Source: an uncultured Bacteroidales bacterium (GTDB lineage: Bacteria; Bacteroidota; Bacteroidia; Bacteroidales; UBA932). Taken from it: a stretch of 34,555 nt of DNA. The notes beneath the pieces were generated by a model. The model was not told the origin of the DNA and did no database searches. It saw only the letters and a list, made by a program, of their open reading frames with translations. Each line of letters opens with the position of its first letter. Positions within the stretch are counted from its first letter, which is position 1. Positions 13,785 to 21,971 of this stretch are shown here, piece after piece. The position numbers and the translations under genes are program-made. The stretch is taken from the NCBI GenBank assembly GCA_905235445.1, contig CAJOLJ010000036.1, forward strand, positions 1-34,555. Direction: 5' to 3'.

Positions 13785-14234
13785 ATGGGCTTCATAGGCA
13801 CACATAAGGCAAAACTTGACGACAAGGGAAGGCTGGTCCTCCCCTCGGAGTTCAAGGGTACCCTGCCCGCGGACGAGATCCCTCACTTCGTAGTGAGAAG
13901 GGACCTCAATGCGATGTGCCTGGAGATGTTCACCTACGAGGTATGGTCCGCGATGGCGACCCAGATCAGGTCCCAGCTCAATCTCATGGACAAGGATGAC
14001 GCTCAGTATTGGAGATGGTACATGAGAGGTACCGCCGAGGTATGTGCGGATCCCAAGATCGGACGAATCACCATACCCAGGGAGTTCCTTGAAGGCATCG
14101 GCGTAACCAAAGACGTGGTGTTCAGCGGCCTGGACTACAAGATCGAGATTTGGGCAAAAGAGAATTTCGACCTTGGTGAAATGGAGAAGCCCTTGGTTGA
14201 GGGGTATAACCGCAAGCTCACCCTGACCATATAG
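13785..14234 (+). CDS. mraZ: transcriptional regulator MraZ
   Basis: MraZ is an AbrB-like DNA-binding protein at the head of the dcw cluster that in E. coli represses its own operon. The 149-residue protein shows the two tandem half-domains, each with the family's D-x-x-x-R pattern: KLDDKGRLVLPSEFKG (about residues 9-24) and ADPKIGRITIPREFLEG (about residues 87-103). It is the first gene of the operon, 20 bases ahead of rsmH, with candidate binding repeats upstream. Length is normal. Confidence 0.97.
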   Translation: MGFIGTHKAKLDDKGRLVLPSEFKGTLPADEIPHFVVRRDLNAMCLEMFTYEVWSAMATQIRSQLNLMDKDDAQYWRWYMRGTAEVCADPKIGRITIPREFLEGIGVTKDVVFSGLDYKIEIWAKENFDLGEMEKPLVEGYNRKLTLTI

Positions 14235-14240
14235 AACAGA

Positions 14241-14250
14241 AGGGAGGAGG
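14241..14250 (+). promoter_or_regulatory. strong Shine-Dalgarno sequence of rsmH
   Basis: AGGGAGGAGG ends four bases before the rsmH ATG (14255). Strong Shine-Dalgarno sequences are uncommon in Bacteroidota, whose translation start mostly relies on other features, and most genes in this window lack one. Confidence 0.5.
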
Positions 14251-14254
14251 GAGC

Positions 14255-15214
14255 ATGTCATCATATCACAGACCGGTTCTTTTGGATAGGAGTCTGTCTT
14301 CACTTGTAGTTTCGCCCGACGGCGTATACGTCGATGCGACTCTCGGTGGGGGCGGACATACTTCCGCCCTCCTGTCAAGGCTCTCCCCCAAGGGGAAGGT
14401 CATCGCCTTCGACCTCGACAAGGATGCCATATCGGCAGCCCCCGAGGACCCGAGGCTGAGGATCGTGAGGTCCAACTACCGCTACGCAGCCGACTATGTA
14501 CGTTTCCTGAGGGATTTCACGGGAACGGAGAGAGTGGACGGTGTGCTTGCTGACCTGGGAGTGTCCTCCCACCAGTTCGACACACCCGAGCGGGGGTTCT
14601 CCTTCCGCTTCGACTCCCCCCTTGACATGAGAATGAACCCGGAAGGGGGCATCACCGCCCAGGACATAGTGAACACTTACACCCAGGAGGACCTGGAGAA
14701 GGTCCTTCGGACATGGGGGGAAGTTGACAACCCGCAGAGAGCCGCCATGCTGATTACAAAGCGCCGCGACTCCTCTCCGATCCTCACCACCGGGCAGCTG
14801 TCCGAGGCCCTCGCCCCCATGCTTCCCAAAGGGGCGGAGCACAAGGTCCTGGCGAAAGTCTTCCAGGCCCTCAGGATAGAGGTCAACGGGGAAATGAGGT
14901 CCCTTGAGAAGTTCCTCCTTTCCACCCCGAGGATGATAAAGGAGGGCGGAAGGCTGGTTGTCATCACCTACCATTCCCTCGAGGACAGGATGGTGAAGAA
15001 CTTCATGAAGACGGGAAGCATCTCCGGGGAAGTGAGGCGGGATTTCTACGGGAAGAGCCTCTCCCCCTTCAAGGTGGTGGAGAAAAAGCCCGTTCTCCCC
15101 TCCGAGGAGGAGATATCCTCCAACACCCGGGCCAGAAGCGCCAAGATGAGAGTGGCCGAGAGGGTCCATGACGACCAGGACAACGACGACAACTTTAATA
15201 CTACTTACAGATAA
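14255..15214 (+). CDS. rsmH: 16S rRNA (cytosine-1402-N4)-methyltransferase
   Basis: RsmH (MraW) methylates N4 of C1402 in 16S rRNA. The 319-residue protein has the AdoMet-binding start VDATLGGGGHTSALLSRL (about residues 27-44), GVLADLGVSSHQFD, RGFSFRFDSPLDMRM, and the late conserved LVVITYHSLEDRMVKNFM. Its stop overlaps the start of the FtsL-like gene by one base (TAATG, 15212-15216), which favours coupled translation. Position directly after mraZ is standard for the dcw cluster. Confidence 0.97.
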   Translation: MSSYHRPVLLDRSLSSLVVSPDGVYVDATLGGGGHTSALLSRLSPKGKVIAFDLDKDAISAAPEDPRLRIVRSNYRYAADYVRFLRDFTGTERVDGVLADLGVSSHQFDTPERGFSFRFDSPLDMRMNPEGGITAQDIVNTYTQEDLEKVLRTWGEVDNPQRAAMLITKRRDSSPILTTGQLSEALAPMLPKGAEHKVLAKVFQALRIEVNGEMRSLEKFLLSTPRMIKEGGRLVVITYHSLEDRMVKNFMKTGSISGEVRRDFYGKSLSPFKVVEKKPVLPSEEEISSNTRARSAKMRVAERVHDDQDNDDNFNTTYR

Positions 15215-15558
15215 TGGCACGCACAAAGAAACAATCCTCCGCCCTGAGGCGCACGTTCAGGGCCCTTGGAAGGGGAGAGCTCCTGATGAGCCTTCACCTT
15301 GACAAGTACTTCCTCCACATCATCTACACTTTCCTCCTTGCCTGGCTCAGCATCTGGCTCAGCCTCAAGGTTGACAACACTCTCGTAAAGGTCCAGAGGG
15401 GCAAGCAGGCCCTCACCGACATCAAGATCTACTACACCCAGAAGGCGGTCGAGCTGGAAAGCCTCAACAGGCTCTCCACCATGGAGAAGATGCTTGAGGA
15501 AAGCGGTTCCCCCCTCGTTCTGCCCGAGCAGCCCGCAACCATAATCCGCAATCAGTAA
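15214..15558 (+). CDS. ftsL: FtsL-like cell division protein
   Basis: This 114-residue bitopic membrane protein has a basic cytoplasmic N-terminus, one transmembrane helix (about residues 36-51, IIYTFLLAWLSIWLSL) and a periplasmic helical segment likely to form a coiled coil (TDIKIYYTQKAVELESLNRL). Its place between rsmH and ftsI is that of ftsL in all dcw clusters, and its build fits the FtsL-like family of Bacteroidota. It would join the FtsQ/FtsL/FtsB-type complex that activates FtsW-FtsI. Sequence similarity to classical FtsL is low, so the assignment rests on position, length and topology. Confidence 0.85.
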   Translation: MARTKKQSSALRRTFRALGRGELLMSLHLDKYFLHIIYTFLLAWLSIWLSLKVDNTLVKVQRGKQALTDIKIYYTQKAVELESLNRLSTMEKMLEESGSPLVLPEQPATIIRNQ

Positions 15559-15563
15559 GGAGG
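15557..15563 (+). promoter_or_regulatory. strong Shine-Dalgarno sequence of ftsI
   Basis: AAGGAGG lies seven bases before the ftsI ATG (15571) and overlaps the stop codon of the FtsL-like gene. It is the best Shine-Dalgarno match in the window and is unusual for Bacteroidota. Confidence 0.5.
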
Positions 15564-15570
15564 ACAGGCT

Positions 15571-17601
15571 ATGGCAAACGGCAGAAACACTCCAAAACGC
15601 AGGAACAACTTCTCATCCTCCCCCGATATCGCAGCGGAGGCCACCGAGGCGGGGCGTGACCGCATCGGCATAATCCTGGCTGTCGCATACTGGGTATTCC
15701 TGATCCTCACGGCAGTGATCCTGGGGCGTATCCTCCTTATCCAGTTCACCTGGAAACCGGACCCGACCCTCGCCAAGTACCTGCGTCCCCACAACGAGAA
15801 AGTGACCCTTGTCCCCCAGAGGGGGATGATTCTCTCCCATGACGGGAGGCTGCTGGCCGTGTCCACCCCCATGTACCAGGTGAGGATGGACTGCACCGTC
15901 ATGAAGGAGGAAAACAAGATAAAGAAGCCGGAGGTCGAGCAGATATGGCTCTCCGAGGCCGAGGAACTCTCCAAGGGACTCGCCCGCATCTACAAGGACA
16001 AGACTCCCGAGCAGTACTTCGCCCTGATAAAGGAAGGCCGGGAGAAGGGCCGCAAGTACGTTCCCATCGGAGGCCAGATCGACCATGAGACCCTCCAGGA
16101 AGTGAAGGCCCTGCCCCTGTTCCGCAGGGGTCCCAACAGGGGTGGGATCATAGTGGAGTCCCTAGAGACCAGGCAGTACCCCTACGGAGCCCTTGCCAGA
16201 AGGACCATCGGGCATGTCCGCAACAACTCCTCCGCCGAGGTCGCCCGCAACAAGATCGGCATCGAGGGCAAGTTCAATTACGCCCTCCACGGCCAGGAAG
16301 GCATCGAGTGGATGAAAGTGACCGACGGGAGGCGCTACATCCACAACTACGACTCCGCCTATGTCCAGCCCACCGACGGCAACGACATCCGCACCACCCT
16401 GGACATCGACATGCAGGACATTGCAGACAGGGCCCTTCGTCACCAGATTGAGGACAACATGAAAATCGAAGGCGGGTGCGTCATACTGATGGACGTGGAG
16501 ACCGGAGGGATCCGTGCCATGGTAAACCTTCTGAGGGACAGTGTGACCAACCAGCTCCACGAGACCTACAACATGGCTGTCGGAAGGATCGGCGAGCCCG
16601 GTTCCGTCTTCAAGACGACGACCCTCATGACGCTTCTCGAGGACGGCAAGGTGTCGCTGAGCACCGAGATTCCGACGAACCACGGTTACGTCAAGGGGTT
16701 CACCACCGATGCCCACATCTATGACTACGAGAGGGAGAACAAGACCGACAAGATAAGCGTCCTCCACGGGTTCGAGATTTCCTCGAACTACGTTTTCAGG
16801 AAGCTTGCCATCGATGCCTACGGTTCATCCCCCAAGCAGATGATAGACCGCCTGTACATGTACAAGCTGGGAGAAGCCTACGACTTCGACCTCGACGGGT
16901 TCTCCACCCCGACCCTTCCGTCTCCCGAGTCCCAGTACTGGAGCGACACCGACCTGGGGAGCGTAGCCATCGGATACTCAGTCGGGGAGACTCCCCTTCA
17001 CATCATAACCTTCTACAACGCCATCGCCAACAAGGGAAAGATGATGAAGCCCTACCTGGTCGAGAGCATCGAGAAGGACGGGAAAGTCGTGGAGATGAGG
17101 GGACCCACCGTACTGAACGGGTCCATCTGCTCACGTGCCACCGCCGACACCCTGGCCAAGGCCCTCAATGCAGTCACCACCGAAGGAACCGGAAAGAAAG
17201 TGAAGGGGGCGAAGTGCTCCATCGCCGGGAAGACCGGCACAGCGAGAATCGTGCTTCCCGCCAAGTACACCCGCAAGAGCCACCGTCCCTACGAGGACGA
17301 GCAGGGACGCAAGCAGTACCAGGCCACTTTCGTTGGCTTCTTCCCGGTTGAGCAGCCCCGCTACTCGGCCATCTGCGTAGTGTATTCCCGCCTTGACAGG
17401 GAGATATTCTACGGCGGTACAATCCCCGCCCTCACCATCCGGGAGATCGTCGACAACGTCTACGCCATAGACAAGGAGAACGGAGAAGTGATTTCGGAAC
17501 TCCATTCCCTCCCCCGCTGGGCCATGGACGGGGAAGGGGAAGAAAGCGCAAAGACTGCCCAGCTCACCAGGAAACAGGATAAAAAGACACCTACTTTATA
17601 A
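15571..17601 (+). CDS. ftsI: penicillin-binding protein 3 / FtsI, septal transpeptidase
   Basis: FtsI cross-links septal peptidoglycan together with the glycosyltransferase FtsW. The 676-residue class B PBP has a basic cytoplasmic N-terminus, one transmembrane helix (about residues 33-53), and a dimerisation/pedestal domain with the conserved RGMILSHDGRLLA. The transpeptidase domain has all three active-site motifs: SVFK with nucleophile Ser345 and Lys348, SSN (404-406), and KTG (554-556). The protein ends about 60 residues after the last core strand with no visible PASTA domain, which many Bacteroidota FtsI proteins carry. Its stop overlaps the murE start by one base (TAATG). Confidence 0.96.
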   Translation: MANGRNTPKRRNNFSSSPDIAAEATEAGRDRIGIILAVAYWVFLILTAVILGRILLIQFTWKPDPTLAKYLRPHNEKVTLVPQRGMILSHDGRLLAVSTPMYQVRMDCTVMKEENKIKKPEVEQIWLSEAEELSKGLARIYKDKTPEQYFALIKEGREKGRKYVPIGGQIDHETLQEVKALPLFRRGPNRGGIIVESLETRQYPYGALARRTIGHVRNNSSAEVARNKIGIEGKFNYALHGQEGIEWMKVTDGRRYIHNYDSAYVQPTDGNDIRTTLDIDMQDIADRALRHQIEDNMKIEGGCVILMDVETGGIRAMVNLLRDSVTNQLHETYNMAVGRIGEPGSVFKTTTLMTLLEDGKVSLSTEIPTNHGYVKGFTTDAHIYDYERENKTDKISVLHGFEISSNYVFRKLAIDAYGSSPKQMIDRLYMYKLGEAYDFDLDGFSTPTLPSPESQYWSDTDLGSVAIGYSVGETPLHIITFYNAIANKGKMMKPYLVESIEKDGKVVEMRGPTVLNGSICSRATADTLAKALNAVTTEGTGKKVKGAKCSIAGKTGTARIVLPAKYTRKSHRPYEDEQGRKQYQATFVGFFPVEQPRYSAICVVYSRLDREIFYGGTIPALTIREIVDNVYAIDKENGEVISELHSLPRWAMDGEGEESAKTAQLTRKQDKKTPTL

Positions 17602-19127
17602 TGCTTCTTCAAGATATCATACGGGACTGCGGTTCAACAGGTGTGGAGGGAAGGACGGACAGGTCCATCTCCAGCATCTGCTGTGATTCTCGCAAGGCCG
17701 TCCCCTCATCGCTGTTCATAGCAGTGAAGGGAAAGGCCTCCGACGGACACCGCTACATAGCCTCCGCAATCCGTGGCGGGGCGGTTGCGATAATGTACGA
17801 GGACAGGGATGCCCTCTGCTCGGAACTTGCGAAATTCAGTCCCGAAAACGACCTTCAGGCCAAAAGCGGAACCGTTCCCGCCGTCGATTCACTCACGCTC
17901 ATTCGCGTCGGCTCCTCCCGTCACGCCATGGCAATTGCCGCAAGGAACTTCTACGGCGACCCCTCTTCCGAGCTCACCCTCGTGGGTGTCACCGGGACCA
18001 ACGGGAAGACCACAACCGCCACCCTCCTGTACAACATGTACATGGACCGGGGGATTGAGTGCGGCCTTCTGTCCACCATTGCCAACTACGTCGGGAAGGA
18101 GATGACCGAGACGCTGAACACCACTTCCGACCCGATCACCATCAACGCCCTCCTGCGCAAGATGGTGGACGGGGGATGCCGGTACTGCTTCATGGAAGTG
18201 AGTTCCATAGGACTTGAGCAGGAAAGGGTCAGCGGCCTTCACTTCAAGGTAGCCATTTTCACAAACCTCACCCATGACCATCTCGACTACCACGGGACTT
18301 TCGCGGAGTACCTGCGCTGCAAGAAACTTCTTTTCGACAACCTCGGGAAGGACTCCTTCGCCCTTGTCAACATGGATGACAGGAACGGTCAGGTGATGGT
18401 GCAGAATTGCGCCGCGACGGTGGTCACCTACTCCCTGAGGAGCCTTGCGGACCACACCTGCCGGGTAATAGAGGAGAGCGTCGACGGGATGCAGCTGCGC
18501 ATCGACGGGAAAGAGGTCTGGACCACCCTCATCGGTCAGCACAACGCCTACAACCTGCTGAGCATCTACTGTACCGCCATCCTTCTTGGCATGGAACAGC
18601 AGCAGGCCCTCGTGGGACTGAGCAAACTGCAAAGCGCGAGGGGGCGACTGGAGACCATCCACGGCAAGAAGGAGCTGAGTGTAGTCATCGACTACGCCCA
18701 CACCCCGGATGCCCTGGAGAACGTGCTCAAGGCACTTCGAGGCACAGCCCCGAGAAGTCCGCTTGTGTGCCTGTTCGGCTGCGGCGGGGACCGGGACCGC
18801 AGCAAGAGACCCGAGATGGCAGCCGTCAGCGAGAAATACTCCGACATCATCGTCGTCACATCCGACAACTCCCGCTCCGAGAAGACGGAGGACATCATGG
18901 AGGACATCCGAGGGGGGTTCACCCCGAGGGGGGAAGCCAGGACCCTGTTCATCTCGGACAGGAAGCAGGCAATCCGCACCGCGATTCTCACAGCTCCCCG
19001 CGGGGCCACGATCCTGCTTGCCGGCAAGGGCCACGAGACCTACCAGATAATCGACGGGGAAAAGAAGCATTTCGATGAGCGGGAAATCGTCCAGGAAGTA
19101 TTTGACTCAATGGACCCTCAACAGTAA
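17601..19127 (+). CDS. murE: UDP-MurNAc-tripeptide synthetase MurE
   Basis: MurE adds the third residue, normally meso-diaminopimelate in Gram-negative bacteria, to UDP-MurNAc-L-Ala-D-Glu. The 508-residue protein shows the N-terminal UDP-MurNAc domain (CCDSRKAVPSSLFIAVKG), the ATP loop TGTNGKTTT (Lys136), the NTTSDP substrate motif, NLTHDHLDYHG, the carbamoyl-lysine region RCKKLLFD and the C-terminal ligase domain. Two specificity positions differ from the usual pattern. The DNPR motif that grips diaminopimelate reads DNSR (422-425), and the EVSSH motif reads EVSSI (Ile203). Both suggest a shifted active site but do not rule out diaminopimelate. The gene overlaps ftsI and lies 17 bases before mraY. 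Confidence 0.95.
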   Translation: MLLQDIIRDCGSTGVEGRTDRSISSICCDSRKAVPSSLFIAVKGKASDGHRYIASAIRGGAVAIMYEDRDALCSELAKFSPENDLQAKSGTVPAVDSLTLIRVGSSRHAMAIAARNFYGDPSSELTLVGVTGTNGKTTTATLLYNMYMDRGIECGLLSTIANYVGKEMTETLNTTSDPITINALLRKMVDGGCRYCFMEVSSIGLEQERVSGLHFKVAIFTNLTHDHLDYHGTFAEYLRCKKLLFDNLGKDSFALVNMDDRNGQVMVQNCAATVVTYSLRSLADHTCRVIEESVDGMQLRIDGKEVWTTLIGQHNAYNLLSIYCTAILLGMEQQQALVGLSKLQSARGRLETIHGKKELSVVIDYAHTPDALENVLKALRGTAPRSPLVCLFGCGGDRDRSKRPEMAAVSEKYSDIIVVTSDNSRSEKTEDIMEDIRGGFTPRGEARTLFISDRKQAIRTAILTAPRGATILLAGKGHETYQIIDGEKKHFDEREIVQEVFDSMDPQQ

Positions 19128-19144
19128 AGACGGAGAACAAAGAT

Positions 19145-20455
19145 ATGTTATATCACCTTATACGAGCACTAAGCCACCTCGACTTTCCGGGGCATAACCT
19201 AATGAACTACCTGTCCTTCAGGACAATGGTAGCATCTGTAACTGCTATTCTGTTCACCTTCATTTTCGGAGGGAAGATAATCGGGCGCCTTCGCAAGAAG
19301 CAGATCGGGGAGACCATCCGCGACCTTGGCCTCGAGGGCCAGATGCAGAAAAAAGGCACCCCCACGATGGGAGGTATCATTATCATCCTGGGCACACTCA
19401 TCCCGGTGCTCCTCTTCGCCGACCTGACCAACGTCTACATCCAGCTTCTCATCCTCACCACCGTCTGGTGCGGCGGGATCGGGCTCTGGGACGACAGCAT
19501 CAAGATCTTCAAGAAAAAGAAGGAGGGGATGAGCGAGAGGACAAAACTCATCCTGCAGGTTATCCTGGGCCTCATCATCGGCCTGTTCGTGTGCTACAGC
19601 CCGAACATCGTAGTGAGGGAAAAAGTCCCCGTCAACCCCCAGACCATAGTGGCGGAGGGACAGGACACCAATCTCACCCCCAACTCGGTGCGCCAGATCC
19701 AGTCCGGCACCTACAAGGAGGAGGACGTGGTGAAGAGCACCAAGACCACCATTCCCTTCGTGAAGAACCATGAGTTCGACTACAAGAGCCTCACCCCGTT
19801 CAAGGGAGCCATGGGATGGTACACAAAGTGGATGATCTACGTCATCATGATAGTGCTCGTCATTACCGCATGTTCCAACGGCACCAACCTCACCGACGGG
19901 ATAGACGGCCTTGCGGCAGGGACCTCTGCGATAGTGGGGATTGTAATCGGCATCCTCGCATGGCTCAGCGGCAACATCGTGAACTCCAACTACCTCAACA
20001 TAATGTACATCCCCGGAACCGGGGAGATAGCGATTTTCATGGGGGCCTTCGTGGGAACCCTCATCGGGTTCCTGTGGTACAATTCCTACCCCGCCCAGGT
20101 GTTCATGGGCGACACGGGCAGCCTCACCATCGGGGGAATCATCGGAGTGAGCGGGGTGCTCATCCGAAAGGAGCTCCTCCTCCCCCTTCTTTGCGGCATA
20201 TTCCTCATGGAAAGCCTCTCCGTCCTGATGCAGAGGGTCTACTTCAAGGCCACCCGCAAGAAGTACGGGGAAGGGCGCCGCATCTGGTCCATGACCCCGC
20301 TTCACCATCACTTCCAGGACAAGGTGGAACCCTCCGGGAGCATCATCTTCCATAAGCCGGTCCCGCCCCACCATGAGGCCAAGATTACGGTCCGCTTCTG
20401 GATCGTGGGGATCATTCTCGCAGTGAGCACCCTCGCCCTGCTCAAGATAAGGTAG
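19145..20455 (+). CDS. mraY: phospho-N-acetylmuramoyl-pentapeptide transferase
   Basis: MraY is the integral membrane enzyme that couples UDP-MurNAc-pentapeptide to undecaprenyl phosphate to make lipid I. The 436-residue protein has about ten transmembrane helices. The conserved motifs are GTPTMGGIII, the catalytic Asp pair in LWDDSIKIFKKKKEG, NLTDGIDGLA, FMGDTGSL and PLHHHF. A loop of about 65 residues (near 150-220) between helices makes it longer than the 360-residue enteric enzyme; such an insert is usual in Bacteroidota. It lies between murE and murD, as in other dcw operons. Confidence 0.96.
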   Translation: MLYHLIRALSHLDFPGHNLMNYLSFRTMVASVTAILFTFIFGGKIIGRLRKKQIGETIRDLGLEGQMQKKGTPTMGGIIIILGTLIPVLLFADLTNVYIQLLILTTVWCGGIGLWDDSIKIFKKKKEGMSERTKLILQVILGLIIGLFVCYSPNIVVREKVPVNPQTIVAEGQDTNLTPNSVRQIQSGTYKEEDVVKSTKTTIPFVKNHEFDYKSLTPFKGAMGWYTKWMIYVIMIVLVITACSNGTNLTDGIDGLAAGTSAIVGIVIGILAWLSGNIVNSNYLNIMYIPGTGEIAIFMGAFVGTLIGFLWYNSYPAQVFMGDTGSLTIGGIIGVSGVLIRKELLLPLLCGIFLMESLSVLMQRVYFKATRKKYGEGRRIWSMTPLHHHFQDKVEPSGSIIFHKPVPPHHEAKITVRFWIVGIILAVSTLALLKIR

Positions 20456-20535
20456 CGACACGCTCAACATAATAAAGACAGTTTGACACACACATACCAT
20501 TCCCAAAGGGAAAAGGACGGAAACAATTTCAGGAA

Positions 20536-21876
20536 ATGACCAAGATAGTAATACTCGGTGCAGCCGAGAGCGGAGTCGGGGCGGCGGTTCTCGCCAAAGT
20601 GAAAGGATTCGAGGTATTCGTATCCGACAATGGCAACATCAAGCCCGATTATAAGGAGACCCTTTCGAAGTGGGACATCCCCTTCGAGGAAGGCGGGCAT
20701 ACACCTGGGAAGGTGCTTGACGCCCACGAGGTCGTGAAGTCACCGGGCATCCCCTCGAGCGCTCCCCTCGTGAAGGAACTCTCCGCCAAAGGGATCCCCA
20801 TCATATCGGAGATCGAGTTCGCATCCCGCTATGACAGCGCCAAGAAAATCTGCATAACCGGCTCCAACGGAAAGACCACCACCACATCCCTCATCTACTA
20901 CCTCCTCCAGCAGGCGGGCCTCAATGTGGGACTTGGCGGGAACATCGGCCAGAGCTACGCCTACCAGGTGGCGACGACCCACCATGACTACTACGTCCTG
21001 GAGATTTCCTCTTTCCAGCTGGACAACTGCTACGAGTTCCGTCCCGACATAGCCATCATAACGAACATCACCCCCGACCATCTGGACAGGTACGACTACA
21101 AGATGGAGAACTATGTCCGAAGCAAGTTCCGCATCACCCGCAACCTGCGTCCCGAGGACTGTTTCATCTTCGATTCCGACGACGAGATCACCATAAACCA
21201 CCTCGACCAGATAGTCCTCCAGTGCAAGAAGCTTCCCTTCACCCAGATGGGGGAAGTCGAGCAGGGAGCATTCCTGTCGGGGGACAAGATGGTGGTCCGC
21301 TATGAGGACACGGAGTCAGACTTCTACCTTGAAGAACTCGCCCTCGGCGGCAAGCACAACATCTACAACTCCATGGCGGCAGCCCTGGCTGCCAAGGCCA
21401 GCGGCATAGACAACGAGGTCATCCGCAATTCCTTCAGGACCTTCCAGCCCATCGAGCACAGGCTGGAGCCGGTACTGAGCGTCGGAGGGGTCCTGTACAT
21501 CAACGATTCCAAGGCCACCAACGTGGACTCGGCCTGGTACGCACTCGAGTGCCAGAAAAAGCCCGTCGTGTGGATTGTGGGCGGGAAGGACAAGGGCAAT
21601 GACTACTCCCCACTGCTGGAGCTGGTGAAGGAGAAAGTGAAGGGGATCGTCTGCCTTGGGGTGGACAACAGGAAAATACACGAGTGCTTCGAGCCCATAG
21701 TGGGAGAGAGCAGCATAACTGACGCCCTCTCAGCCCAGGAGGCGGTCACCAAGGCACAGGCCATGGCAGTGGACGGGGACGTCGTCCTGCTGTCCCCCTG
21801 CTGCGCTTCCTTCGACCTTTTCACAAGCTACGAGGACAGGGGCGAGAAATTCAAGGAGGCCGTAAGGGCCCTCTAA
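20536..21876 (+). CDS. murD: UDP-MurNAc-L-alanine--D-glutamate ligase
   Basis: MurD adds D-glutamate to UDP-MurNAc-L-Ala in the cytoplasm. The 446-residue protein has a Rossmann-like start (IVILGAAESGVGAA), the ATP loop TGSNGKTTT (Lys113), EISSFQLDN, NITPDHLDRY, GKHNIYNSMAA, the C-terminal EHRLEPV and NDSKATNVDS, and GGKDKGNDY. Length is normal. The 80-base gap to mraY has no clear promoter. Confidence 0.96.
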   Translation: MTKIVILGAAESGVGAAVLAKVKGFEVFVSDNGNIKPDYKETLSKWDIPFEEGGHTPGKVLDAHEVVKSPGIPSSAPLVKELSAKGIPIISEIEFASRYDSAKKICITGSNGKTTTTSLIYYLLQQAGLNVGLGGNIGQSYAYQVATTHHDYYVLEISSFQLDNCYEFRPDIAIITNITPDHLDRYDYKMENYVRSKFRITRNLRPEDCFIFDSDDEITINHLDQIVLQCKKLPFTQMGEVEQGAFLSGDKMVVRYEDTESDFYLEELALGGKHNIYNSMAAALAAKASGIDNEVIRNSFRTFQPIEHRLEPVLSVGGVLYINDSKATNVDSAWYALECQKKPVVWIVGGKDKGNDYSPLLELVKEKVKGIVCLGVDNRKIHECFEPIVGESSITDALSAQEAVTKAQAMAVDGDVVLLSPCCASFDLFTSYEDRGEKFKEAVRAL

Positions 21877-21971
21877 GGCACTGATCCACAAAAACCGGAC
21901 ATCAAGGATAAATACACCATACTTATTTGCACCACTACTTTTCAATAAACTACTGCACAAACACTTTTATC

